DNA from: Halanaerobiales bacterium
GTDB lineage: Bacteria > Bacillota_F > Halanaerobiia > Halanaerobiales > DTU029
DNA length: 22,616 nucleotides
Assembly: GCA_016278415.1 (NCBI GenBank)
Contig: JADQBV010000218.1
Location: 1-22,616 of the forward strand
Direction: 5' to 3'
The position numbers were made by a program, and so were the translations under genes. This document shows positions 16,426 through 22,616 of this stretch, one piece after another. Numbering within the stretch: position 1 is the stretch's first letter; each line of letters begins with the position of its first letter. Under the pieces are notes generated by a model, which was given only the letters and a program-made list of their open reading frames with translations, had not been told where the DNA came from and ran no database searches.

Positions 16426-16848
16426 ATGATAATTAAGTCAATTTCAAAATCATTAAGTGAAAATGATACAGGAGAAACTGGTGCACATCAGGCAGGTATT
16501 TTGGTTCCTAAAAATGAAGAAATCTTGTCCTTCTTTCCAGAGCTAGGTATAGATCAAAAAAACCCAAGAAGATTTCTAGAATTTATAGATTCTTCAGGAA
16601 AGACTTGGGAGTTTGCTTTTATTTATTATAACAATAAATTTTTTGGTGGAACAAGGAATGAATATAGATTAACAAGAATGACTCCATATATGAAACAGAA
16701 TAATTTAAAATCAGATGATACTATTATCTTTGAGAAGCACATACATGAAAATGGTGAAATTGATCATTTTGTTAAACATGAAAGAAATAAGAAACAGGAA
16801 GGTACCAGGTTAAAATTAGGTAGTTCCTGGAAAGTTATATCAATATAA
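16426..16848 (+). CDS. Free-standing EcoRII N-terminal-type (B3-like) DNA-recognition protein
   Basis: The whole 140-aa protein corresponds to the EcoRII-N effector-binding domain, a B3-like pseudobarrel. It has the hallmark DTGETGAHQAGI (residues 14-25), FFPELG (36-41), the NP...FLEF stretch, WEFAFIYYNNKFFGG (61-75) and the recognition-loop pattern TRNEYRLTR (76-84). In EcoRII the equivalent TRNEKRITR loop contacts CCWGG. The EcoRII C-terminal PD-(D/E)XK nuclease domain is absent, so this is a recognition module without its own nuclease. It lies between an SNF2 motor and a GHKL-HNH pair, while a Dcm/M.EcoRII-like methyltransferase lies in the divergent operon. I infer that it reads the same site as that methyltransferase and directs the other proteins to unmethylated DNA. 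Site and methyl-sensitivity are untested. Confidence 0.85.
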   Translation: MIIKSISKSLSENDTGETGAHQAGILVPKNEEILSFFPELGIDQKNPRRFLEFIDSSGKTWEFAFIYYNNKFFGGTRNEYRLTRMTPYMKQNNLKSDDTIIFEKHIHENGEIDHFVKHERNKKQEGTRLKLGSSWKVISI

Positions 16849-16885
16849 CTGAGTTACATAAGCAATTTAAAAATGGATAACAATA

Positions 16886-16899
16886 CTTAATGCATTAAG
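16886..16899. repeat. 14-bp perfect palindrome between the EcoRII-N and GHKL genes
   Basis: CTTAATGCATTAAG is fully self-complementary and lies in the 97-nt gap that separates the GHKL gene from its upstream neighbour. A TATTAT (16907-16912) follows closely. It could be an operator or part of an internal promoter for the GHKL-HNH pair, but one palindrome of this length is expected by chance in a window this size. Confidence 0.3.
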
Positions 16900-16945
16900 A
16901 TTTTAATATTATATATCACCGAAAATTATTAAAGGAAGTGAAAAA

Positions 16946-18556
16946 ATGTTACAAAATGAAATAGTAAATCCTGATCCAACAAGAGTAATTGAGGGGTTAA
17001 GAGATACCGGTTATGAATTAAATACTGCATTAGCTGATATAATTGACAATTCTATTGCTGCTGAAGCAACATTAATTAAAATTACAAGTGAGATGGATTA
17101 TGAGGGTAATATAGTTGTATATGTGGCTGACAATGGATATGGAATGGATCGAGAAGGATTATTAAATGCTATGAAGTATGGATCTGATAGACGACCTGAC
17201 CCAAGTAGTCTGGGGAAATTTGGTCTTGGTTTGAAGACAGCTTCAACTGCTTTTTGTAGATCACTTTCAGTGGTTTCAAAAGCTTCCTCTGAACAGGATT
17301 TATTAAAGGCAACATGGGACTTAGACCATGTTGCTAAAGTATCAGAGTGGCAACTTCTTTTTCCAGAAGTTAATGATAAAGAAAAAGCTATTTTAGAAGA
17401 GGTGACAAATGGTTTAAGTGGAACACTCGTAATATGGGACAAAGTAGATAGAATTATTACAAAAGACTATAATAAACCGGGAGGTGCCTTTGCTAGGAAA
17501 GCTTTAGAAAAATTATTTGATGTTAATCTTTATGAACATGTAGCTATGGTGTATCAAAGATTCCTTGATGAAAATGATATAAGAGAAGATAATATACGAA
17601 TATTTATTAATGATAAAGAAGTTCAAGCATGGGATCCATTTTGCAATAATGAGCCTAATACAGAAATTGTTGCCGAAGACGTTGTGGAAACTACGTTACC
17701 TGATGGATCAAAATCAAGTTTTGAAGTAAAAGCCTATGTATTACCAAGAAAAGAGGAGTTTTCTACAGAAGAAGCTGCTAAAAAAGCTAGGATTAATAAT
17801 GATAATCAAGGATTCTATATTTATCGTGAAAATAGGTTGATTCATTATGCAGATTGGTTGGGTATGTTTGTTAAAGAGCCACATGGTTCTCTCTTGAGAG
17901 TAGAGTTTTCATTTGATCATACTCTTGATGAAGCATTCAATGTCGATATAAAAAAATCTAAGATTAATTTAAATGATACCTTGTATAATTACCTAAAAGA
18001 TACATTTTTATCCGCCCCAAGAAGGGCAGCAGATGATAGATATAGGAGAGGTAAAAAAAGTAGGGTTAAAGATAAGTCGAAAGGTGCTCATGACGAATCA
18101 AATAAATCTATAGGTAATAAAGAAAAAGGTATAGTACTTACTAAAGTCGATATAGATGAAGAAACAAATGATGTTAAATTAACAAATAAACAGGGTACAT
18201 TTACTATTAAAATACCTGTTAGTAAAGCAATCAAAGAGGGACAAGTAACTGTACAACCTGTCGACAGTATAGATGATGGTTTATTATGGGAGCCCTGTAT
18301 TATAGATCAGCACCATGCTGTAAGAATAAATACGGGACATGAATATTATTCCAAAGTATATTTACCAAACTACTCATCAAGTGTTACTATTCAGGGGATG
18401 GATTCTTTATTATGGGCTTTGTGTGAAGCAGAACTTGGCGTTTATAATGATGAGGTTAAGGATAACTTTAAAGAAATGAGATTCGAAGTATCAAAATTGT
18501 TAAGAAAGCTTGTTAACGATTTACCTGAACCCAATCTGGAGGAAGATAATGATTAA
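16946..18556 (+). CDS. GHKL (MORC/MutL/Hsp90-like) ATPase
   Basis: This 536-aa protein opens with a Bergerat-fold ATP site. It shows N-box ALADIIDNSIAAEA (residues 28-41, Asn35), G1 DNGYGMD (62-68) and G2 GKFGLGLKTAS (90-100). The typical base Glu of the N-box is Asp31 here, a conservative change. An S5-like middle region follows, then a lysine-rich linker (RRGKKSRVKDKSKG, about 370-385) and a C-terminal domain. The arrangement resembles prokaryotic MORC/MutL-like ATPases reported by comparative genomics in restriction-modification loci. Such proteins dimerise on ATP binding and may clamp or loop DNA. AAAGGAAGTG precedes ATG 16946. The 3' end overlaps the HNH gene by 8 nt, so the pair is probably made in fixed ratio and acts together. 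Confidence 0.88.
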   Translation: MLQNEIVNPDPTRVIEGLRDTGYELNTALADIIDNSIAAEATLIKITSEMDYEGNIVVYVADNGYGMDREGLLNAMKYGSDRRPDPSSLGKFGLGLKTASTAFCRSLSVVSKASSEQDLLKATWDLDHVAKVSEWQLLFPEVNDKEKAILEEVTNGLSGTLVIWDKVDRIITKDYNKPGGAFARKALEKLFDVNLYEHVAMVYQRFLDENDIREDNIRIFINDKEVQAWDPFCNNEPNTEIVAEDVVETTLPDGSKSSFEVKAYVLPRKEEFSTEEAAKKARINNDNQGFYIYRENRLIHYADWLGMFVKEPHGSLLRVEFSFDHTLDEAFNVDIKKSKINLNDTLYNYLKDTFLSAPRRAADDRYRRGKKSRVKDKSKGAHDESNKSIGNKEKGIVLTKVDIDEETNDVKLTNKQGTFTIKIPVSKAIKEGQVTVQPVDSIDDGLLWEPCIIDQHHAVRINTGHEYYSKVYLPNYSSSVTIQGMDSLLWALCEAELGVYNDEVKDNFKEMRFEVSKLLRKLVNDLPEPNLEEDND

Positions 18557-19436
18557 TATAAATCGAATAAAAAATATACTATTAAATAGATTTGGAGTTA
18601 TATTTAATGTTAAAATTATAGAAACTGGTGAAAATCTAACAATTGATATCACAGCAGAGGATGTTAATGTTTCAGAAACTTTTCTTGTTAGGGTTAAAAG
18701 AGGATGGAGATCAATAACAGCTGATTTTATACCCGGCAACTTTTCTAATTTATTTATAAAAGAGATGGGAAGAGCAAATAAGTATAAAAAAACAATATTT
18801 AAAAATATTGCAGAAGACATTATAGAGAATGGTATAGATATTAAATTATTGATAAATAATCAAAAAGTTGAAACTTTAAATGTTGAAGAGTGGGAGACAC
18901 AATGGAATAATATAACATTTCAACTGAAAAAAATTCCTGTGGATTATGATGAAATGAATGAATTTGAGATAGAGGAAACTTGTATTTCGATTAGCACCAA
19001 AATAATTGGTTTAATAATGTCTCTAGTTCCTCTTGAAGAAAACTCTGAAGATGTAGAAGTTGAAGGTCTTCCGGAAGGGTCAAAATCTCGCATTGAGGTA
19101 AATAAATATGAAAGGAGTTCCCTTAATAGAGCAATGTGTATTGATGTTAAAGGAACCAGGTGCTATGTATGTGACTTTGACTTTGGTGAATGCTATGGAG
19201 AAATTGGAGAGGGCTTTATTCATGTACATCATACTACACCTGTATCTGAGATTGGCCCTAACTATATAATAAATCCGATTAAGGATCTGGTACCTGTGTG
19301 TCCAAATTGCCATGCTATGCTTCATACGAGTAGACCTCCTTTGTCTACCGAGGAATTAAAGATGATAATATCGAGTAAAAGACAAAGATTTCTTGTTGCT
19401 GAAAGCAAGAATAAGTATCCTGGAGAAGCAAATTAA
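18549..19436 (+). CDS. HNH endonuclease (McrA-like HNH domain) coupled to the GHKL ATPase
   Basis: I chose ATG 18549 (295 aa), since GGAGGAAG lies just upstream inside the GHKL gene. An upstream in-frame start at 18510 lacks such a site. The C-terminal HNH domain has Cys205-x2-Cys208, FDFGECYGEIGEGFIHVHH with His225/His227/His228, then INPIKDLVPVCPNCHAMLH with Cys251-x2-Cys254-His255. This is a complete zinc-supported beta-beta-alpha-metal nuclease of the McrA type. The first 170 or so residues form a separate domain I cannot name, with FLVRVKRGWRSITADF and two Trp-containing segments. It may bind the GHKL partner or DNA. The gene ends the operon and is the only clear nuclease in it, so it is the probable effector that cuts DNA. 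Confidence 0.88.
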   Translation: MININRIKNILLNRFGVIFNVKIIETGENLTIDITAEDVNVSETFLVRVKRGWRSITADFIPGNFSNLFIKEMGRANKYKKTIFKNIAEDIIENGIDIKLLINNQKVETLNVEEWETQWNNITFQLKKIPVDYDEMNEFEIEETCISISTKIIGLIMSLVPLEENSEDVEVEGLPEGSKSRIEVNKYERSSLNRAMCIDVKGTRCYVCDFDFGECYGEIGEGFIHVHHTTPVSEIGPNYIINPIKDLVPVCPNCHAMLHTSRPPLSTEELKMIISSKRQRFLVAESKNKYPGEAN

Positions 19437-19504
19437 AAATCAGTATATATTAAATATAAAACTGCAACCGAGGAAGCTACTATATTGTATTAATATTATT
19501 TATA

Positions 19505-19550
19505 AATAGTGGACACTTTAATATTGAGGTGTATTAAAGTGTCCACTATT
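19505..19550 (+). promoter_or_regulatory. 19-bp perfect inverted repeat with the ribosome binding site in its loop
   Basis: Arms 19505-19523 and 19532-19550 are exact reverse complements with an 8-nt spacer, TTGAGGTG. The spacer contains GAGGTG, the ribosome binding site for GTG 19539, and the start codon lies in the right arm. In RNA this would be a very stable hairpin presenting the Shine-Dalgarno sequence in the loop and burying the start codon. In DNA it would be a long operator. No T-tract follows, so it is not a standard terminator. Confidence 0.8.
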
Positions 19551-20645
19551 CAAGAGTTTAACAAAATTTTACTTAATAATTTTACTAGATATATAAAAGA
19601 ACAATTTAAAGAGGACCCCTATTCTTTTGAAATATGTGCAACCGATTTCTTTTGTTTAAAAGAGAATATAGATTTTAAGAAAATAGTAATTACTAAAACC
19701 CAGGGCGATAAAGGTGTTGATGCTATAGCTTTACCCAGTGTAAATAATATGATCAATTTTTATTATCTCATTCAAGTATCTTTGGGAGATAAAAGCAGTA
19801 AGAGTTTAGAAAAATTTTATGAATCAAACCCATATAATAAGTTTCCCCAAATAATACCAAAAGGATCTATTTGTAAAAGGGTGGTTTTAGCTCTTGGTAA
19901 TGTCTATACTAATGATGAAGCTATTATTATATCAGGAAGTGATTTAAGCGAAATGATTTTTGAAGTAGGAATTAAGTATGGTATTATAAGCTCTTTAAGT
20001 TTTAATGATGAATATATAAATAATGTAAAAGAACGGGCTAATATGTGGAGAACCATACATAACTCTAAATATGAAAATAAATTATTAGATGATTACTCAA
20101 ACTTATTAACCCTAAATCTTACATTATTAAAAAACTCAAAATTTAGTTTACCTCAAAGTTCTATGAGAATTTTAAGGAATAGCATCGAGAACGTTATGAA
20201 TATAACTACTACCAGTATAAGAGAAAAATTTTTAGTAAAATATAAGATTTATACAGAGAAATACAATAAATCAAAGGAAGATTTAGGATTGTTAGTTGGA
20301 ACAGAACTTGGCTTTAATAGATTAGCTGTTGGGGTAGTAGATTATGAGGATGTAGACTATTTGATTAAACCTACCAAAAGATATTTATCAATTAAGCTTC
20401 CACACAAAAACACTGCGATAGCTCATTTAGATTGGTCTTATAATTCAAAAAATGCACTACATGCTATTTTTGGGTTTAAGGTTCCATATAATTTAGTTTC
20501 ATGTTTAAATTCCAGATTGAGACCAATAGAAGAAGTTAATAACCCATTAAATTTTAAGATGAATACGGCTTTAGTCAACCCCGGTTTAAAAGATGGACGG
20601 TTAATTAAAGAATTAATCACAAGATCGAAACATTGGTTAAGATAA
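19539..20645 (+). CDS. Probable restriction endonuclease partner of the convergent m5C methyltransferase
   Basis: GTG 19539 (368 aa) is preferred because GAGGTG lies 7 nt upstream. A frame-open GTG at 19509 would fall inside the left arm of the inverted repeat. I do not recognise the family from overall sequence. Residues 55-81 contain QGDKGVDAIALP (Asp57, Asp61) followed by YYLIQVS (Gln79), spaced like the GDxGxD...QxK core of Mrr-type PD-(D/E)XK nucleases, but the expected Lys is Ser81. The last third is basic and may bind DNA. The 3' end overlaps the convergent methyltransferase gene by 9 nt, a common arrangement for type II R-M pairs. The endonuclease call rests on this pairing plus the partial motif. 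A structural search could overturn it. Confidence 0.62.
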   Translation: MSTIQEFNKILLNNFTRYIKEQFKEDPYSFEICATDFFCLKENIDFKKIVITKTQGDKGVDAIALPSVNNMINFYYLIQVSLGDKSSKSLEKFYESNPYNKFPQIIPKGSICKRVVLALGNVYTNDEAIIISGSDLSEMIFEVGIKYGIISSLSFNDEYINNVKERANMWRTIHNSKYENKLLDDYSNLLTLNLTLLKNSKFSLPQSSMRILRNSIENVMNITTTSIREKFLVKYKIYTEKYNKSKEDLGLLVGTELGFNRLAVGVVDYEDVDYLIKPTKRYLSIKLPHKNTAIAHLDWSYNSKNALHAIFGFKVPYNLVSCLNSRLRPIEEVNNPLNFKMNTALVNPGLKDGRLIKELITRSKHWLR

Positions 20646-21698
20646 CGTTATTTTAATTTGTTTTGCGATTTCTTGAGATAATAAAGGGGGCACTGCATCC
20701 CCAATTTGCAAACGAATTTCCTGCCTATTTCCATAAAATACATAGGAGTCATCAAAGGATTGTAATCGTGCTGCTTCTCTTGGTGTAAAACATCTATTTA
20801 ATAATGGATGTATACTATCTCCATCACCTGATGGTGTATCAAACCTGGTTGTGATAGTTCTTGCAGGTTTATTGTAATATGGTCTATAATAAGCACCTGA
20901 ATATTTCGATTTTGTATTTTTTAAATCTGGAACATCTTCTCTTGATTGCCCCTGTGTGATTTTAGATAAGATAGATATCGTAGATTTTTTATGATTAGTT
21001 GCACAATGATTTTGTACATAATTATCTGACTTTCTTAGTTTTTTTTGATATGAAGAGCTTGGTTTTAATAGAGATACTTTGTTCATAGTATTATGAGCTG
21101 CATCTACTTTACAAAGGTCATCGATAGCATCCTTAATAGTTAGGTATTTACATGTTGTAGGTTTAAATGTCAATTTTTTATTTAATAAGTTACCTATTAA
21201 AAATCCTCTTTTTCTTTTTTGCGGTACGCCAAAGTCTGCTGCGTTAAGTATATGTAATTGAGTTGTGTATCCAAAAGGTAAAAATAATTGTTGTATAAAT
21301 TCTCCATCTAATGTATTATAAAATCTTATAACATTTTCCATTATAAACCATTTCGGTCGAAGAACTATTACTAAACGAAAAAAATGATAGGGTAAACTTG
21401 TACTACCTGATTGCATAAATGGAATTGTTGAGGTATTTTTGTTTGATCTGGAATACTCCTTGCAGGGTGGACTTCCAATAATTATATCAATCTGTTTATT
21501 TCCTACCATATTTTTTATGTCATAACCTGATATTTTAGTTATATCTGCATTAATAGTTCTATAAGGTTTAATATTTTTTTTATAAGTTTTTATTTTATTC
21601 TTATTATTATCTATTCCTAGTAAAATATTGAATCCTTCTTTTTTGAACCCATTTGAAAAGCCACCAGCTCCACAGAAAAGATCAATAACACTTTGCAT
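20637..21698 (-). CDS. DNA (cytosine-5) methyltransferase of the second R-M unit
   Basis: ATG at 21698 (353 aa) is chosen because GGAGGATA sits just upstream. An upstream in-frame start at 21746 would put that site inside the gene. Motifs: I VIDLFCGAGGFSNGF (4-18), IV GSPPCKEYSRS with catalytic Cys79, VI MENV, VIII QKRKRGFLIGN, then a target-recognition region and a closing TPREAARLQSF ... IGDAVPPLLSQEIAKQI. The GSPPC form of motif IV and the lower similarity to the Dcm type show that it is not a duplicate of the methyltransferase at 5686-6759. Specificity cannot be read from sequence. It converges with the candidate endonuclease gene, and both start regions carry inverted repeats involving the ribosome binding site, suggesting controlled timing of the two activities. 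Confidence 0.92.
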   Translation of the reverse strand: MQSVIDLFCGAGGFSNGFKKEGFNILLGIDNNKNKIKTYKKNIKPYRTINADITKISGYDIKNMVGNKQIDIIIGSPPCKEYSRSNKNTSTIPFMQSGSTSLPYHFFRLVIVLRPKWFIMENVIRFYNTLDGEFIQQLFLPFGYTTQLHILNAADFGVPQKRKRGFLIGNLLNKKLTFKPTTCKYLTIKDAIDDLCKVDAAHNTMNKVSLLKPSSSYQKKLRKSDNYVQNHCATNHKKSTISILSKITQGQSREDVPDLKNTKSKYSGAYYRPYYNKPARTITTRFDTPSGDGDSIHPLLNRCFTPREAARLQSFDDSYVFYGNRQEIRLQIGDAVPPLLSQEIAKQIKITLS

Positions 21699-21702
21699 TT
21701 TA

Positions 21703-21733
21703 TATCCTCCTTTTACACATATATATGAGGATA
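21703..21733 (-). promoter_or_regulatory. Inverted repeat that could sequester the methyltransferase ribosome binding site
   Basis: TATCCTC (21703-21709) and GAGGATA (21727-21733) are perfect complements. In the minus-strand mRNA the upstream arm UAUCCUC can pair with GAGGAUA of the Shine-Dalgarno sequence, leaving a 17-nt loop. This would reduce translation of the methyltransferase. The DNA dyad could equally be an operator in the divergent promoter region. Confidence 0.4.
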
Positions 21734-21788
21734 AAAGTTTGTCCAATTACTTTTGTTTGTTAGTTTTATAAAAATAGGGGGTATAAAG

Positions 21789-22613
21789 ATGAAGAATAGT
21801 TTTAAAATAAGTAAATTTGATTCTCTACATATGTTATTCGCTCATAATATTAAAGTAAACCACATATCAGAAAAACTTGAAGTTTGTAATACACATTCTA
21901 AAGCTAGAGATGTTTATAATATGTTATATGAAAGGAACTTTGATGTTATTGGTGTTGAGGAAGATGGTCAAATACTTGGATATGTAGAAAGAAATGATCT
22001 TAAAGATGGTGAATGTAGTAGTTACATTCAGTCCTTTTCTTCTAAAAACCTAATATCTGGGGCTACATCAATTATGTCTGTACTAAAAATTTTTAAAGAT
22101 AAAACATGGATGTTTGTACTAGAAGAAAATAATGAAATAAAAATAGTTACTAGAGCAGATTTACAAAAAAGCCCAGTTCGTCTTTTATTATTTGGTATGA
22201 TTTCTTTATTAGAAATGAACTTATTAAGAATTATAAAAAAGTACTATTGTAGAGATTCATGGAGATCTAAACTATCCTCAAATCGCATAGATTATGCTAA
22301 AGATCTATTAAAAAAGCGTATAAAAAGAAATGAAGAGATTGGCCTAATAGATTGCTTACAACTGTGCGATAAGAAAAAATTAATAGCTAAGAATGACAGT
22401 ATTATGAACGTTTTGAATATGTCAAAAAACAAGTTAAGGTCAGTTATTGATGATATAGAAGATTTACGAAATAATCTGGCTCACTCCCAAGATATAATGA
22501 ATAGTACCACCTGGCCTGATTTAATTAATGTTCTAGATAACTTGGAAGAGATAATAAATACTGTTATGAGACAAGAAATAAATCAGTTACCTGGACAAGC
22601 TTTTCACCAGTAA
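21789..22613 (+). CDS. CBS-domain protein fused to a C-terminal HEPN-like domain
   Basis: ATG 21789 (274 aa) follows AGGGGG at a good spacing. An upstream in-frame start at 21753 lacks one. Residues about 15-125 look like a CBS pair: ...ARDVYNMLYERNFDVIGVEEDGQILGYVERNDL, then a second, weaker unit ending EENNEIKIVTRADLQ. CBS pairs bind adenine nucleotides or similar ligands. The C-terminal half is helical and contains IEDLRNNLAHSQD, with Arg227-x4-His232, the RNxxxH signature of HEPN domains, many of which are RNases in defence and toxin systems. The combination suggests a nucleotide-sensing HEPN effector, possibly an abortive-infection protein. It is divergent from the methyltransferase and complete in the window, 3 nt from its edge. 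Whether the HEPN part is an active RNase is unknown. Confidence 0.78.
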   Translation: MKNSFKISKFDSLHMLFAHNIKVNHISEKLEVCNTHSKARDVYNMLYERNFDVIGVEEDGQILGYVERNDLKDGECSSYIQSFSSKNLISGATSIMSVLKIFKDKTWMFVLEENNEIKIVTRADLQKSPVRLLLFGMISLLEMNLLRIIKKYYCRDSWRSKLSSNRIDYAKDLLKKRIKRNEEIGLIDCLQLCDKKKLIAKNDSIMNVLNMSKNKLRSVIDDIEDLRNNLAHSQDIMNSTTWPDLINVLDNLEEIINTVMRQEINQLPGQAFHQ

Positions 22614-22616
22614 GAG

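Noticed and set aside
7600..19436. Calling the locus a BREX system
   Set aside because: A WYL regulator, a BrxC-like ATPase and perhaps a BrxA-like protein are present, but there is no PglX methylase, PglZ phosphatase or BrxL. The downstream genes (EcoRII-N, GHKL, HNH) are foreign to BREX types I know.
19505..19550. Reading the long inverted repeat as a plain transcription terminator of the HNH operon
   Set aside because: There is no T-tract on either strand next to the stem, and the repeat covers the ribosome binding site and start codon of the next gene.
1..22616. CRISPR arrays, tRNA genes and transposases
   Set aside because: I looked for regularly spaced repeats, cloverleaf-type sequences and transposase or integrase motifs and saw none.

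Overview
The window is AT-rich (roughly 30% GC by eye) with strong AGGAGG/GGGAGG-type ribosome binding sites and mostly short gaps between genes. This suggests a low-GC Gram-positive bacterium (Clostridia/Halanaerobiia-like). No rRNA, tRNA or housekeeping gene is present to fix the taxon. No transposase, integrase or CRISPR array was seen. Nearly every gene fits a defence-island reading.

Layout. (1) 1-610: a small membrane-anchored hypothetical gene ending in a clear intrinsic terminator. (2) 859-5596: a complete four-gene Qat anti-phage operon (qatA KAP ATPase, qatB, qatC QueC-like, qatD TatD-like). (3) 5686-7424, minus strand: a two-gene operon of a HhH/4Fe-4S glycosylase with the T:G-mismatch (MIG-type) signature Tyr120, followed by a Dcm/M.EcoRII-like cytosine-5 methyltransferase. 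(4) 7600-19436, plus strand, divergent from (3): a WYL-type regulator, a 306-aa unknown, a 263-aa possibly BrxA-like protein, a 1324-aa BrxC/PglY-like P-loop ATPase, an SNF2 helicase, a free-standing EcoRII-N-type DNA-recognition domain, a MORC/MutL-like GHKL ATPase and an HNH nuclease. (5) 19539-21698: a convergent pair made of a candidate restriction endonuclease and a second m5C methyltransferase, with striking inverted repeats at both translation starts. (6) 21789-22613: a CBS-HEPN fusion protein.

How they may work together. Regions 3 and 4 share a divergent promoter region and together look like a composite restriction system that I cannot match to a named type. The Dcm-like methyltransferase would mark self DNA (CCWGG or related is my guess). 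The glycosylase would repair T:G mismatches left by deamination of m5C, the role Vsr plays for E. coli Dcm. The EcoRII-N protein would recognise the same site when unmethylated. The BrxC-like ATPase, SNF2 motor, GHKL clamp and HNH nuclease would carry out discrimination and cleavage. This functional model is inference. Domain assignments rest on motifs seen in the translations, and no database search was run.
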